From assembly GCA_029880855.1 (NCBI GenBank), contig JAOUNS010000013.1, forward strand, positions 82,877-146,876: DNA of 64,000 bases. The letters are read 5' to 3'. Origin of the DNA: Gammaproteobacteria bacterium (lineage in GTDB: Bacteria; Pseudomonadota; Gammaproteobacteria; UBA6429; Thiohalophilaceae). The notes under the pieces were generated by a model, which had not been told where the DNA came from, did not search any database, and saw only the letters and a program-made list of their open reading frames with translations. A program made the translations under genes and the position numbers. Shown here in pieces: positions 15,364 to 24,938 of the stretch. The number at the start of each line of letters is the position of its first letter. Position 1 is the first letter of the stretch.

Positions 15364-16527
15364 GTGATCGATTACACCTCAATCCGGGATGAGCTGGCAC
15401 AACGGCGTGTCGGGCATCATTATCGCGTGCGCAAACTGGTGACCACGGCGCAGGGCGTGGAACTGGTCGCCGATGGCAAACCGGTACTGAATTTTTGCAG
15501 TAATGATTATCTGGGCCTGGCCAATCATCCAAAAGTGATTGATGCCTTTGTCACTGCCGCACAGGAATTTGGGGTGGGCAGTGGCGGGGCGCATTTGATC
15601 GCCGGTCACAGCACCCACCACCATGCACTGGAAGAGGAACTGGCCGCCTTTACCGGACGGCAACGTGCGCTGATCTTTTCCACCGGTTATATGGCCAATC
15701 TGGGTATCATCAGCGCCCTGTTTGGTCCGGGTGATACTGTTTTTGAAGATCGTCTCAACCATGCTTCGTTGCTGGATGCCGGTCTGTTGTCGCGGGCGCG
15801 CCTGCAACGTTATGGACATAACGATGTGGATTCGCTGGCGGCCAAACTCTCAGAGAGCAAGGCGCAGAATCGTTTGATCGTTACCGATGGCGTTTTCAGC
15901 ATGGACGGTGATGTGGCGGCATTACCGCAACTGGCGACACAGGCCCAACAACACAACTGCTGGTTGATGGTGGACGATGCACACGGTATCGGTGTCATGG
16001 GGCAGCAGGGGCGCGGTTGTCTGGAGCATTTCCAACTGGAGGCGGAGGATGTACCGATCCTGATGGGCACCTTCGGCAAGGCCCTGGGCACGTTTGGCGC
16101 CTTTGTCGCCGGTGACGAGGCCCTGATCGAAATCCTGATCCAGAAGGCGCGCAGCTATATCTATACCACCGCCATGCCCCCGGCCGTGGCGGCGGCCACA
16201 CGCGCTGCGTTACAACTGGTGGATGAAGAGGCATGGCGACGTGAGCACTTGCACCGCTTGATTAAACGTTTCAGGCAAGGCGCCGCACAGCTGGGAATGG
16301 ATCTGATGGCGTCTGATTCCGCCATCCAGCCCCTGTTGGTGGGCGAGGCGGAACAGGCACTCCACCTGAGTGAGCAATTACTGCAACACGGTATCCTGAT
16401 CAGCGCCATCCGGCCGCCGACGGTGCCGGCCGGTACGGCGCGATTGCGGATCACCCTCTCGGCGGCACACTCGGAAACCCATATCGATCAAGTACTTGAC
16501 GGTCTCAACACGGTGCTGCAACCATGA
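15364..16527 (+). CDS. bioF: 8-amino-7-oxononanoate synthase
   Basis: BioF is a PLP enzyme that condenses pimeloyl-ACP (or -CoA) with L-alanine. The 387-residue protein has the alpha-oxoamine synthase pattern: [13 protein letters not shown] near residue 44, [14 protein letters not shown] at 69-82, [10 protein letters not shown] at 204-213 with the Asp that contacts the pyridine ring, and K239 in [11 protein letters not shown], which forms the Schiff base. The start is a GTG at 15364, 14 bases after the bioB stop; no in-frame ATG lies nearby. The 3' end overlaps bioH by ATGA, which suggests translational coupling. Confidence 0.96.
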   Translation: MIDYTSIRDELAQRRVGHHYRVRKLVTTAQGVELVADGKPVLNFCSNDYLGLANHPKVIDAFVTAAQEFGVGSGGAHLIAGHSTHHHALEEELAAFTGRQRALIFSTGYMANLGIISALFGPGDTVFEDRLNHASLLDAGLLSRARLQRYGHNDVDSLAAKLSESKAQNRLIVTDGVFSMDGDVAALPQLATQAQQHNCWLMVDDAHGIGVMGQQGRGCLEHFQLEAEDVPILMGTFGKALGTFGAFVAGDEALIEILIQKARSYIYTTAMPPAVAAATRAALQLVDEEAWRREHLHRLIKRFRQGAAQLGMDLMASDSAIQPLLVGEAEQALHLSEQLLQHGILISAIRPPTVPAGTARLRITLSAAHSETHIDQVLDGLNTVLQP

Positions 16528-17330
16528 ATCCCGACCATTCCACACAGGTTTCCCGTATATATATAGAATCTGCCGGCAGCGGTCCGGACCTGGTTCTGTT
16601 GCACGGCTGGGGCATGCATGGCGGCTACTGGCAGGGCATGGTTGCGGAACTCGCCAACACTTACCGCGTGCATGTGGTGGACTTGCCGGGTCATGGTCAC
16701 AGTCCTTATCAACATGAACAAACGCTGGATGATTTTGCCGCCGGGGTGGTGAAGGCGTTGAGTGAACAGGTAACTGCGCCTGTGTTTCTCATGGGTTGGT
16801 CGCTGGGTGGTTTGATCGCACAACAGATCACCGCATCATCTCCCCAACTGGTGCAACGTTTGCTTCTGGTGGCTAGCAGCCCAAGCTTTATTCAACGGGA
16901 AGGCTGGGCCGGCGCCATGACACCGGAGGTACTACAGGGCTTTGCGGATAATCTGGCGCTGGATTATCGCGGCACACTGAGTCGCTTCCTGGCCCTGCAA
17001 GTGCGCGGCAGTGAACAACAACAACAGGCGTTGCGTGAATTGCGGCAACAGATGTACAGCCGTGGTGAACCCGATCTGCAGGGCTTGCGTGTCGGGCTGA
17101 GCCTGTTACGTGATGTGGATTTGCGCAGTGAACTGTCACAGATCACCCAACCGGTTTGTTTGCTGGCCGGAGAAAGAGATACCCTGGTGCCGGCGAGTGT
17201 GTGTGAAGGGATGCAATCACTGCTGGCGCAGATCGAAACCCATGTCATACCCAGGGCGGGCCATGCCCCTTTCCTGTCACATCCCGCCTTATCGCTTGAC
17301 GTAATTAAAGCCTTTTTTGCTCATGCCTGA
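16524..17330 (+). CDS. bioH: Pimeloyl-ACP methyl ester carboxylesterase
   Basis: BioH removes the methyl group from pimeloyl-ACP methyl ester, ending the BioC-BioH route to pimelate in the cytoplasm. The 268-residue alpha/beta hydrolase shows [12 protein letters not shown] (oxyanion hole) near residue 25, the nucleophile elbow GWSLGG with S93, the Asp in [13 protein letters not shown], and the His in [11 protein letters not shown]. It overlaps bioF by four bases and bioC by eight. Having bioH inside the operon next to bioC is the usual arrangement in Pseudomonas-like gammaproteobacteria, whereas E. coli keeps it elsewhere. Confidence 0.93.
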   Translation: MNPDHSTQVSRIYIESAGSGPDLVLLHGWGMHGGYWQGMVAELANTYRVHVVDLPGHGHSPYQHEQTLDDFAAGVVKALSEQVTAPVFLMGWSLGGLIAQQITASSPQLVQRLLLVASSPSFIQREGWAGAMTPEVLQGFADNLALDYRGTLSRFLALQVRGSEQQQQALRELRQQMYSRGEPDLQGLRVGLSLLRDVDLRSELSQITQPVCLLAGERDTLVPASVCEGMQSLLAQIETHVIPRAGHAPFLSHPALSLDVIKAFFAHA

Positions 17331-18222
17331 AAAAAACACGATAGATAAACAACAAATGCGCCGGTCTTTTGAAAAGGCCGCTGCCGGCTATGATGATGCC
17401 GCCTTTCTGCAACAGGAGATCGGCGATCGGGTGGTGGAGCGTCTGGATTATATTCGCTTTGAACCCAGGCGTGTGCTGGATGTAGGAGCGGGCACCGGTT
17501 TTTGTACCCGCCGGTTGGCCAAACGATATCCGAAGGCGGACATCATCGCACTGGATATCGCCCATCAGATGCTACTGACAGCCAAACAGCGGGAATCAAT
17601 GTGGGACAAACTGCGCGGCCGGTATCAATATATCACTGCCGATGCGGAACAGCTGCCCCTGGCGGATGCCGGCGTGGATATGATCTTCTCCAACCTGGCG
17701 GTACAGTGGTGTCTGGATCTGGAACAGTTATTCCGGGAGTTTCGTCGTGTGCTGGCGCCGGGCGGCATGTTGATGTTCACCACCTTCGGACCGGATACCT
17801 TGAAAGAGCTGCGCGCCAGTTGGGCTCAGGTGGATAAGGCCGGCCATGTGAATGAATTTGAAGATATGCATAACATCGGTGATCTATTGTTACAGACCCG
17901 CTTCGCCGAACCCATCATGGACATGGAATACATGACGGTGACCTACCAGGATGTATTTCGCCTGATGAAAGATCTGAAAATGCTGGGTGCACACAATGTC
18001 ACTACTGATCGGCAACGGCAGTTGACCGGCAAGGCCCACTTGCAAAAGATGATTCAACACTATGAAAGCTTCCGCACCGATGGTGTGTTGCCGGCAACCT
18101 ATGAGATTGTCTATGGCCATGCCTGGGCGCCGGTGGGGCAGATGACGACCACGGCCGAACAGAGCTTGCAGGCCAGCATTCCATTACAAAGTATTCAACC
18201 CATCAAACCCAAACAGAACTGA
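17323..18222 (+). CDS. bioC: Malonyl-ACP O-methyltransferase
   Basis: BioC methylates malonyl-ACP with S-adenosylmethionine so that fatty acid synthesis can extend it to pimeloyl-ACP. The 299-residue class I methyltransferase has the family N-terminus (KQQMRRSFEKAAAGYDDAAFLQ), motif I VLDVGAGTGFCTRRL, the acidic residue ending motif II (IALDIAH), and the LEQLFREFRRVLAPGGMLMFTTFG block. I take the ATG at 17323, eight bases inside bioH, rather than a TTG six bases earlier. bioD starts two bases after its stop. The C-terminal tail of about 30 residues is Gln-rich and poorly conserved. Confidence 0.94.
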   Translation: MPEKNTIDKQQMRRSFEKAAAGYDDAAFLQQEIGDRVVERLDYIRFEPRRVLDVGAGTGFCTRRLAKRYPKADIIALDIAHQMLLTAKQRESMWDKLRGRYQYITADAEQLPLADAGVDMIFSNLAVQWCLDLEQLFREFRRVLAPGGMLMFTTFGPDTLKELRASWAQVDKAGHVNEFEDMHNIGDLLLQTRFAEPIMDMEYMTVTYQDVFRLMKDLKMLGAHNVTTDRQRQLTGKAHLQKMIQHYESFRTDGVLPATYEIVYGHAWAPVGQMTTTAEQSLQASIPLQSIQPIKPKQN

Positions 18223-18224
18223 GC

Positions 18225-18935
18225 ATGCCCGGTATTTTTATCACAGGAACAGACACCGGTATCGGCAAGACTTTTGTCACTGTTGCGATGATCAATGCCT
18301 TGCGTGCGCAAGGCGTGCGAGTGGCGGGAATGAAACCGGTGGGGAGCGGGGCCGACCGGATAAACGGAAAGTTATACAATGAAGACGCGCTATTGATCAA
18401 ACAGGCAATGGGAACGTCTGTTGATTACGATCTGATTAATCCCTATTGTTTTGCGCCCCCTGTTTCACCACACATCGCGGCACAACAGGCCGGTGTTGAA
18501 ATCAGGCCGGCGAAGATTCAACAACACTTTCAACAACTGGAACAGACATTTGATTTGGTGCTGGTGGAAGGTGTGGGTGGTTGGCTGGCGCCGCTGAGTA
18601 ATGAGTTGACGGTCGCCGATCTCGCGAAACAATTATGCTTGCCGGTGATCATGGTGGTGGGTATCCGGCTGGGTTGTCTGAATCATGCGTCACTGACGGC
18701 GGCAGCGATTCGCGATTCCGGGATGAACTTTGCAGGCTGGATCGCCAATGATGTGCAGCAAGATACGCAGAGTGCAGGTGAACAACTCGCGTATCTTCGT
18801 CACCGGCTCAGGACACCGCCATTGTTTGAAATAAAACACCACACAACAATAAGCAGCTCTACAGAAGATGAGCAAAAACAGATCTGCTTACAATTACAAA
18901 ACCTTATCTTAAATGTTGAGACAAACGCGCAATAG
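18225..18935 (+). CDS. bioD: Dethiobiotin synthetase
   Basis: BioD closes the ureido ring of dethiobiotin from 7,8-diaminononanoate, CO2 and ATP. The 236-residue protein opens with the P-loop FITGTDTGIGKTF and carries VAGMKPVGSGA, the magnesium/substrate motif LVEGVGGWLAPLSNE near residue 110, and NHASLTAAAI after IRLGCL. It is the last gene of the biotin operon. bioA, the aminotransferase for the step before, is not in the window and must lie elsewhere. The last 30 residues are divergent and rich in Thr, Ser and Gln. Confidence 0.95.
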   Translation: MPGIFITGTDTGIGKTFVTVAMINALRAQGVRVAGMKPVGSGADRINGKLYNEDALLIKQAMGTSVDYDLINPYCFAPPVSPHIAAQQAGVEIRPAKIQQHFQQLEQTFDLVLVEGVGGWLAPLSNELTVADLAKQLCLPVIMVVGIRLGCLNHASLTAAAIRDSGMNFAGWIANDVQQDTQSAGEQLAYLRHRLRTPPLFEIKHHTTISSSTEDEQKQICLQLQNLILNVETNAQ

Positions 18936-19381
18936 CGCATTGTAAGTATGGCTAAAACTGTATAGACCTTAATTAAAGTAACTAAAGAATATAAGCAAAG
19001 AATAATATAATTATTAAATAATATATTTGTTTATTATAAGCCCATTTCATCTTTTTTATTGCACTGTACTCTTTCTGGATGTAGCATCGCCGGTGCATTT
19101 TTTTATGCGAATGACGTTTTACATGATGCAGGTCAATTGAAATTATCTTTGTCTCATGTAATTAATGATCCGGATCAATTAACCGGCTTGAAAACAAGAA
19201 ACAACGCATTTGCAGCAGAGAATGACGATGATCAGCCTCTCAGGGATGACATGCCGGCGAGTCCGGGTGCTGACCAGATACAAGAATTCCATAAATAGCG
19301 CCGGAGCTGCATCAGGCGATATTAAAGAAAAAGATTTATAAGAATTACAATCTTGAAATCCCAACCGGAGAGGTAGAGGTA
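18936..19381. other. AT-rich leader region upstream of the aa3 oxidase operon
   Basis: These 446 bases hold no convincing gene; a 79-codon frame starting with TTG at 19059 has no Shine-Dalgarno sequence and an odd composition. The stretch 18950-19060 is very AT-rich and likely contains promoter elements for coxB. An FNR-like palindrome lies at 19165-19178. Confidence 0.55.
19165..19178. promoter_or_regulatory. FNR/ANR-like site upstream of coxB
   Basis: ATGAT-CCGG-ATCAA matches nine of the ten fixed bases of the FNR consensus TTGAT-N4-ATCAA. It lies 204 bases before the coxB start codon. I see no good -10 box at the matching distance on the plus strand, so activation from here is unproven; repression of the aerobic oxidase under low oxygen would also fit. 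Confidence 0.4.
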
Positions 19382-20515
19382 ATGTCGGCAAGTAAAACAA
19401 TGAAAAAAATAGGGAGCTTGCTGTGTGCAGGGCTGGTAATGTTGTTACCGGCGACTGTTTTCGCAGACTACAAGCTGAACATGACACCCAGCGTCACGGC
19501 CGTCGGCCAGGATATCTATAATCTGCATATGATTATCCTCTGGATCGTGACTATCGTCGGTATCCTGGTATTCGGTGTAATCATTTACTCCCTGATCAAT
19601 CACCGTAAGTCCAAAGGGGTTACCCCGGCCACCTTCCACGAAAGCGCCACTGTGGAATTTGTCTGGACCGTTATTCCCTTCATCATCCTCGTAATCATCG
19701 CCGTTCCAGCCACCAAGACCTTGTTGGCGATTGAAGACACCAGTAAATCAGATATCACCATCAAGGCCACCGGTTGGCAGTGGAAATGGGAATATGAATA
19801 TCTCGATTCCGGTGTTCGCTTCTTCAGTAACCTGGACAAGGCCAGTAATGAAGCCCGTCAGGTGAAATCCGGCAAGGACCCCCGCAAGGTGGAAAACTAC
19901 CTGCTGGATGTGGATAACCCCATTGTGGTTCCTGTGAACAAGAAGGTCCGCATCCTCACCACGTCAAACGACGTTATTCACGCCTGGTGGGTCCCTGAGC
20001 TGGCTGTGAAACGTGATGCCATTCCCGGCTTCATCAATGAAAGCTGGTTCAAGGCGGAAAAGACCGGTACCTATCGCGGTCAGTGTGCCGAATTGTGCGG
20101 TAAGGACCACGGCTTCATGCCGATTGTGGTCAATGTGGTTTCCGACAGCGAATACAGCGACTGGCTCGCCAAACAGAAAAAAGCCGCTGCCGATGCCGAT
20201 GCCGGTGCAGGCAAGACCTGGAGCAAGGCTGACCTGATGGCGCGCGGTAAAGAAGTTTATGAGAAGAACTGTCAGGCCTGCCACATGGCCAATGGTGAAG
20301 GTGGCGGACCGTTCCCGGCTCTGAAAGGCAGCAAGGTTGCCACCACGGGCCCGGTTGCAGCGCATATCGATCTGGTGCTGAAAGGCAAGGGTATGATGCC
20401 GCCGTTTGGTACACAGCTGAATGCTGTCGATACCGCCGCCGTCGTCACCTTTGAACGTAACGCCTTTGGTAACAATACCGGCGATGTCGTTCAGCCGTCT
20501 CAAGTTTCGAAATAA
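19382..20515 (+). CDS. coxB: Cytochrome c oxidase subunit II with fused cytochrome c domain
   Basis: This 377-residue subunit accepts electrons from cytochrome c at the periplasmic CuA centre. It has a signal peptide (cleavage near VFADY) and two transmembrane helices (residues about 46-68 and 88-110). The CuA domain carries IHAWWVPEL and the ligand block CAELCGKDHGFM. A C-terminal cytochrome c domain follows an Ala-rich linker, with CQACH as heme attachment site and GMMPPF supplying the Met ligand. Such a fusion occurs in caa3-type and some aa3-type oxidases. AGAGGTAGAGGTA precedes the ATG. It begins an operon with coxA, ctaG and coxC. Confidence 0.96.
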   Translation: MSASKTMKKIGSLLCAGLVMLLPATVFADYKLNMTPSVTAVGQDIYNLHMIILWIVTIVGILVFGVIIYSLINHRKSKGVTPATFHESATVEFVWTVIPFIILVIIAVPATKTLLAIEDTSKSDITIKATGWQWKWEYEYLDSGVRFFSNLDKASNEARQVKSGKDPRKVENYLLDVDNPIVVPVNKKVRILTTSNDVIHAWWVPELAVKRDAIPGFINESWFKAEKTGTYRGQCAELCGKDHGFMPIVVNVVSDSEYSDWLAKQKKAAADADAGAGKTWSKADLMARGKEVYEKNCQACHMANGEGGGPFPALKGSKVATTGPVAAHIDLVLKGKGMMPPFGTQLNAVDTAAVVTFERNAFGNNTGDVVQPSQVSK

Positions 20516-20536
20516 TGCCAGCGGAGGATAATTAAA

Positions 20537-22087
20537 ATGAGTGATCACAAACCTACCGGCATTAAACGCTGGTTATTTACCACAAACCACAAAGATATCG
20601 GTACCCTGTATCTGTGGTTTGCCTTCACCATGTTCCTGGTCGGCGGCGCGATGGCGATGATCATCCGCGCTGAGTTGATGCAGCCGGGTATGCAGGTTGT
20701 TGACCCGCTGTTCTTCAACAGCATGACCACCATGCATGGTCTGATCATGGTATTCGGTGCAGTCATGCCCGCCATGGTGGGCTTCGCCAACTGGATGGTG
20801 CCGATGATGATCGGCGCGCCGGATATGGCCCTGCCCCGTATGAACAACTGGAGCTTCTGGATTCTGCCGTTCGCCGGCACCATGCTGGTCTCCACCCTGT
20901 TCATGGAAGGCGGCGGCCCGGCTTTCGGCTGGACTTTCTATGCACCGCTGTCCACCACCTTTGCACCGAAGAGTACTGACTTCTTCATCTTCGCGGTGCA
21001 TATGCTGGGCTTCTCATCCATCATGGGCGCGATCAACATCATCGCCACCATTTTGAATATGCGTGCCCCCGGCATGACCCTGATGAAAATGCCGCTGTTC
21101 GTCTGGACCTGGCTGATTACCGCCTTCCTGTTGATCGCGGTTATGCCGGTTCTGGCCGGTGCTGTGACCATGATGCTGACCGACCGTAACTTCGGCACAT
21201 CATTCTTCAGCGCCGCCGGTGGCGGTGACCCCGTACTGTTCCAGCATGTGTTCTGGTTCTTCGGTCACCCCGAGGTGTACATCATGATCCTGCCGGCCTT
21301 CGGTATCGTCTCGCAGATCATCCCGACCTTCGCACGCAAGCAGCTGTTCGGTTACGCCTCCATGGTGTACGCGACTGCCGCCATTGCCTTCCTGTCATTT
21401 ATCGTGTGGGCTCACCATATGTTCACCGTGGGTATGCCGGTTGCTGCCGAGCTGTACTTCACCTACGCGACAGTGATGATTGCCGTGCCGACAGCGGTGA
21501 AAGTGTTTAACTGGACCGCCACCATGTGGAAAGGCGCCATGACGTTTGAAACCCCCATGCTGTGGGCGGTGGCCTTCGTCTTCCTGTTCACCATCGGCGG
21601 TTTCACCGGTCTGATGCTGGGTGTGGCTCCGGCTGACTTCCAGTACCACGATACCTACTTCGTGGTTGCCCACTTCCACTATGTATTGGTAACCGGTGCG
21701 GTGTTCGCCATTATCGCCGGTGTCTACTACTGGTTGCCCAAGTGGACCGGTAACATGTATGACGAGAAGCTCGGCAAGCTGCACTTCTGGCTGTCAACGA
21801 TTTCCGTCAACGTGCTGTTCTTCCCGCAACACTTCCTGGGTCTGGCCGGTATGCCGCGCCGTATCCCGGACTATGCAATCCAGTTCGCCGAATTTAACTT
21901 CATGTCATCTCTCGGTGGTTTTGCATTCGGTCTGTCACAGTTGTTGTTCCTGTTCATCGTCATCAAGTGTATCAAGGGCGGTGAAAAGGCCACTGACAAG
22001 GTGTGGGACAACCCGGAAGGTCTGGAATGGACTGTGCCTTCACCGGCGCCTTACCATACCTTTGAAACAGCACCGCAAATCAAGTAA
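20537..22087 (+). CDS. coxA: Cytochrome c oxidase subunit I (aa3-type)
   Basis: The 516-residue catalytic subunit holds heme a and the heme a3-CuB site where oxygen is reduced and protons are pumped. Twelve transmembrane helices are expected from the hydrophobic pattern. Visible signatures are [16 protein letters not shown] with the heme a His, [16 protein letters not shown] containing the CuB His and the cross-linked Tyr, the later His pair in [11 protein letters not shown], and [14 protein letters not shown] with the two axial His residues of hemes a3 and a. It starts 21 bases after coxB and is followed by a strong hairpin. Confidence 0.97.
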   Translation: MSDHKPTGIKRWLFTTNHKDIGTLYLWFAFTMFLVGGAMAMIIRAELMQPGMQVVDPLFFNSMTTMHGLIMVFGAVMPAMVGFANWMVPMMIGAPDMALPRMNNWSFWILPFAGTMLVSTLFMEGGGPAFGWTFYAPLSTTFAPKSTDFFIFAVHMLGFSSIMGAINIIATILNMRAPGMTLMKMPLFVWTWLITAFLLIAVMPVLAGAVTMMLTDRNFGTSFFSAAGGGDPVLFQHVFWFFGHPEVYIMILPAFGIVSQIIPTFARKQLFGYASMVYATAAIAFLSFIVWAHHMFTVGMPVAAELYFTYATVMIAVPTAVKVFNWTATMWKGAMTFETPMLWAVAFVFLFTIGGFTGLMLGVAPADFQYHDTYFVVAHFHYVLVTGAVFAIIAGVYYWLPKWTGNMYDEKLGKLHFWLSTISVNVLFFPQHFLGLAGMPRRIPDYAIQFAEFNFMSSLGGFAFGLSQLLFLFIVIKCIKGGEKATDKVWDNPEGLEWTVPSPAPYHTFETAPQIK

Positions 22088-22093
22088 TACCAT

Positions 22094-22121
22094 GGCCCCG
22101 TCTCCGGACGGGGCCGATTTA
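22094..22121 (+). terminator. Hairpin between coxA and the downstream assembly genes
   Basis: GGCCCCGTC-TCCG-GACGGGGCC is a perfect nine-pair stem followed by GATTTATTTT. It lies directly after coxA and before ctaG, and may terminate or attenuate transcription so that structural subunits exceed assembly factors. Confidence 0.75.
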
Positions 22122-22137
22122 TTTTGGCAGTAAAATG

Positions 22138-22257
22138 ATGAGTACAATGAGCAAGACAGAAGATAACCGCCGCCCCAAATTCTGGACTTTAATCATCCTG
22201 TTTGGGATTGCACTGGGCTTTTTCATCGCAAGCTTTTTTGTGCTCAGCAGGGGCTGA
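22138..22257 (+). CDS. Small single-helix membrane protein of the cox operon
   Basis: A 39-residue frame between coxA and ctaG. A polar N-terminus (KTEDNRRPKFW) leads into one hydrophobic helix (TLIILFGIALGFFIASFFVL) and a short SRG tail, so the protein should be inserted with N-in orientation by the positive-inside rule. Short single-span proteins are common at this place in proteobacterial cox operons and are thought to help oxidase assembly; I cannot name the family with certainty. Three in-frame ATGs (22135, 22138, 22147) are possible starts and no strong Shine-Dalgarno sequence picks one. The stop lies nine bases before ctaG. Confidence 0.65.
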   Translation: MSTMSKTEDNRRPKFWTLIILFGIALGFFIASFFVLSRG

Positions 22258-22266
22258 GGTTCAGCC

Positions 22267-22887
22267 ATGTCGACCGGCAATAACAGCCAGTTGGAATCCA
22301 ATCAGCGTGTTACGCGGTTCCTGCTGGTGGTGGTGGTGGTCATGTTTTGCTTCGGTTTTGCCCTGGCGCCGATGTATGAAGCACTCTGCAAGGCATTTGG
22401 CATTAATGGTCGTTTTGTTGAAATCGAACAAGGTGTCTATGATGCTGACAAGGCCATGCAGCAGGTTAAGGCTGATAGAGACAGGCAAGTAACGGTTCAG
22501 TTTACCGCCAGTCGCAACCAGAACCTGCAGTGGGAATTTCGTCCGATGGAAACCTCGGTAGTGGTTTATCCGGGCGAGGTCAGGGAAGTGAAGTATTATG
22601 CGAAAAACCTCACCGGAAAAACGGTGGTGGCGCAGGCTGTACCCAGTGTTTCACCGGGACAGGCGGCAAAATACTTCAACAAGATCGAGTGCTTCTGTTT
22701 TACCCAGCAGACCTTTAAGCCGGGTGAAGCGAAAGAGATGCCGTTACGTTTTGTCGTGGACGGCAAACTGCCAAAAAAGATTTCGACTCTGACCCTGGCC
22801 TATACGTTTTTTGATACAGACCAGGCCGGGACGAAGAGTAAAGCGCAGGTGGATACAGTACTGCGAGTGGCGCACAACGCCAAATGA
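22267..22887 (+). CDS. ctaG: Cytochrome c oxidase assembly protein CtaG/Cox11
   Basis: CtaG (Cox11) delivers copper to the CuB site of subunit I. The 206-residue protein has one N-terminal transmembrane helix (FLLVVVVVMFCFGFALAP, about 18-35), the Cys of PMYEALCKAFG, a beta-rich periplasmic domain, and the copper-binding motif ECFCFTQQTF near residue 140. The length and order fit the family. It lies nine bases after the small membrane protein and before coxC, the conserved cox gene order. Confidence 0.96.
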   Translation: MSTGNNSQLESNQRVTRFLLVVVVVMFCFGFALAPMYEALCKAFGINGRFVEIEQGVYDADKAMQQVKADRDRQVTVQFTASRNQNLQWEFRPMETSVVVYPGEVREVKYYAKNLTGKTVVAQAVPSVSPGQAAKYFNKIECFCFTQQTFKPGEAKEMPLRFVVDGKLPKKISTLTLAYTFFDTDQAGTKSKAQVDTVLRVAHNAK

Positions 22888-22935
22888 ACAAACAATAAGA
22901 ATTTTAATTTAATTACCAGATAGAGAGGGGTAACA

Positions 22936-23814
22936 ATGTCTACACAAGCAGGTGGTTACTACTTACCGGAGCCAAGCAAATGGCCGTTGATCGGCTCGAT
23001 TGGCCTGTTTTTAACCTTATTCGGATTTGCGACCGCCTTGCCGGGTAAATCAGAAGGTACTGTCGGCAACCTGTACATTATGTACGCCGGGTTGATTGTC
23101 CTTGCCTACATGCTGTTTGGCTGGTTCGGTCAGGTTATCGGTGAGAGCGAAAGCGGTAAATATAACGATCAGGTCGATGTTTCATTCCGCATGGGCATGC
23201 TCTGGTTCATTTTCTCTGAAGTCATGTTCTTTGCCGCCTTCTTCGGTGCGCTGTTCTATGTTCGCCAGCTTTCTGTGCCCTGGTTGAGTGGTGAAGGCAA
23301 TAACGGTATGACCAACGAACTGCTCTGGAAAGGCTATGAGAACGTCTGGCCGACCAATGGTCCCGGTGCCGTAGGTGGTAAGTATGAGTCGATGCCGGCA
23401 GCCGGTATTCCGCTGTATAACACCATCATCCTGTTGACTTCCGGTGTAACGGTGACGCTTGCTCATTGGGCATTAAAGAAAGAAAACCGCAGTCAGCTGA
23501 TTCTGTGGCTGTTTGCCACGGTTGCCCTGGGTGGCCTCTTCGTGGCTTTACAGGCCTATGAATACAGCCATGCCTACAGCGCCATGAACCTGAAGCTGAG
23601 CACCGGTATCTACGGTTCCACCTTCTACATGCTGACCGGTTTCCACGGCCTGCACGTGACGATCGGCGCCATCATGCTGACTGTCATGCTGCTGCGTTCC
23701 ATCAAGGGCCACTTCACTCCCAAGCATCACTTCGCCTTCGAAGCCGCTGCCTGGTACTGGCACTTTGTGGACGTGGTCTGGCTGGGTCTGTTTATCTTCG
23801 TATACTGGCTGTAA
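22936..23814 (+). CDS. coxC: Cytochrome c oxidase subunit III
   Basis: The 292-residue protein has seven hydrophobic helices and the family signatures WPLIGSIGLFLTLFG at the start, FRMGMLWFIFSEVMFFAAFF with the conserved acidic residue, FYMLTGFHGLHVTIGA near residue 233, and FEAAAWYWHFVDVVWLGLF at the C-terminus. Subunit III keeps the proton-uptake site stable and prevents suicide inactivation of the oxidase. AGAGAGGGG upstream marks the start. A strong terminator follows 27 bases after the stop and closes this transcription unit. Confidence 0.97.
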   Translation: MSTQAGGYYLPEPSKWPLIGSIGLFLTLFGFATALPGKSEGTVGNLYIMYAGLIVLAYMLFGWFGQVIGESESGKYNDQVDVSFRMGMLWFIFSEVMFFAAFFGALFYVRQLSVPWLSGEGNNGMTNELLWKGYENVWPTNGPGAVGGKYESMPAAGIPLYNTIILLTSGVTVTLAHWALKKENRSQLILWLFATVALGGLFVALQAYEYSHAYSAMNLKLSTGIYGSTFYMLTGFHGLHVTIGAIMLTVMLLRSIKGHFTPKHHFAFEAAAWYWHFVDVVWLGLFIFVYWL

Positions 23815-23841
23815 ACAAGATAAAAGATACAGAAACAAAAA

Positions 23842-23877
23842 AAGGCGCTGCGAGGTTTGCAGCGCCTTGTTTATTTT
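23842..23877. terminator. Bidirectional terminator after coxC
   Basis: AAGGCGCTGC and GCAGCGCCTT form a ten-pair stem with a seven-base loop, followed by TTGTTTATTTT on the plus strand and preceded by a run of A that serves as a U-tract on the minus strand. It separates coxC from the convergent DUF2909-like gene. Confidence 0.85.
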
Positions 23878-23891
23878 GCAGATCTGAATTT

Positions 23892-24095
23892 TTAGATCCC
23901 GTGTGGGGTTATCAAACCGGCTGCATAGCCAATCAGGATAAAGATCAGCAGACCGATGGACATGCCGATGCGCAGGGTGAGCGCCTTGACCGTCCGTTCA
24001 GAACGGCCTCGGTCTTTCACCATGGCGACCAGTGCCATGGCAAGGCTGCCCAGGATTAGAACGAGTACAAAAACGATCAGGATTTTCATGAACAT
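23892..24095 (-). CDS. Twin-transmembrane DUF2909-like protein
   Basis: The 67-residue protein has two hydrophobic helices (ILIVFVLVLILGSLAMALVAMV and IGMSIGLLIFILIGYAAGLI) joined by a basic loop (KDRGRSERTVKALTLR). This matches the small DUF2909 proteins regularly encoded within or beside cytochrome c oxidase gene sets, usually on the opposite strand to SURF1. Their function is not established. GGGAG eight bases before the ATG at 24095 supports this start; ATG at 24089 is close. The longer frame to 24332 overlaps SURF1 and is not used. Confidence 0.8.
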   Translation of the reverse strand: MFMKILIVFVLVLILGSLAMALVAMVKDRGRSERTVKALTLRIGMSIGLLIFILIGYAAGLITPHGI

Positions 24096-24185
24096 TGTAT
24101 TTTCTCCCAGGGCTGAAGCGTGAGTATACCGCAGGGGAGAAATCGACGCGAGCAAGCAACCGAGTAACAAGGTAAGATATGGCGC

Positions 24186-24917
24186 ATGAGTACGCGTAAA
24201 TTTAAACCCGGATTGGTCCCGACCCTGGTGACCCTGATCCTGTTGCCGATTTTTATTCGGCTTGGATTCTGGCAATTGGATCGGGCCGAACAAAAAAGGT
24301 CGATGCAAACCCGCTACGAACAACGGGCGCAATTACCCTCGTTTCACCTGGAACCCCGAGTGGGTGACGGCGATGAGATGGAATACCGGCGTGTTTATGT
24401 CCGTGGGATATTCGAGAGCAAGGAACAGATCCTGATCGATAACAAGATCCACAAGGGCAAGGTGGGCTACTACGTGGTTACACCGTTGAAAATGAACGGC
24501 AGCAACCAATATGTACTGATTAATCGCGGCTGGGTGCAGGCCTCTCCTGATCGGAATGAGCTGCCGGATATCGCTGTTCCTGATAAAATGGTCACCATCC
24601 ACGGTGTGCTGGTCAAACCGCGTCAGGATATTTTCATGATCAGTGATAAAAATCGTGAAAGTATGGCCTGGCCGGCGCGGATGCAGTGGCTGGATTTGAA
24701 AGAGATTGAAAAAGCCGGTAAAAAATCCTTTTACCCCTTTGCCGTGTTGATGGATGCTGATGCACCGGATGGTTATGTGCGGGAGTGGGGCAAGGTAAAT
24801 CTGGACCCAAACAAAAATACCAGTTACGCCATGCAATGGTTCAGTTTTGCCGTGCTATTGGTGATTATCTATATCGGGGTTAACCTGAAACGAACAGAGC
24901 AGACAAACCCGGAATAA
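24186..24917 (+). CDS. SURF1 family cytochrome oxidase assembly protein
   Basis: SURF1 proteins help insert heme a into subunit I. The 243-residue chain has the family layout: an N-terminal helix with LPIFIRLGFWQLDRAEQK (residues about 20-37), a periplasmic domain containing VYVRGIF and GYYVVTPL, the VLINRGWV block, and a C-terminal helix NTSYAMQWFSFAVLLVIIYI. The gene faces away from the DUF2909-like gene and starts a second cox-related unit with the SCO-like gene, ctaA and ctaB, each 21 bases or less apart. Confidence 0.93.
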   Translation: MSTRKFKPGLVPTLVTLILLPIFIRLGFWQLDRAEQKRSMQTRYEQRAQLPSFHLEPRVGDGDEMEYRRVYVRGIFESKEQILIDNKIHKGKVGYYVVTPLKMNGSNQYVLINRGWVQASPDRNELPDIAVPDKMVTIHGVLVKPRQDIFMISDKNRESMAWPARMQWLDLKEIEKAGKKSFYPFAVLMDADAPDGYVREWGKVNLDPNKNTSYAMQWFSFAVLLVIIYIGVNLKRTEQTNPE

Positions 24918-24938
24918 TGCAGTGTAAAGGGGCAATGA

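Noticed and set aside
19059..19298. 79-codon frame in the coxB leader
   Set aside because: TTG start without a Shine-Dalgarno sequence, no recognisable features, and it covers the FNR-like site.
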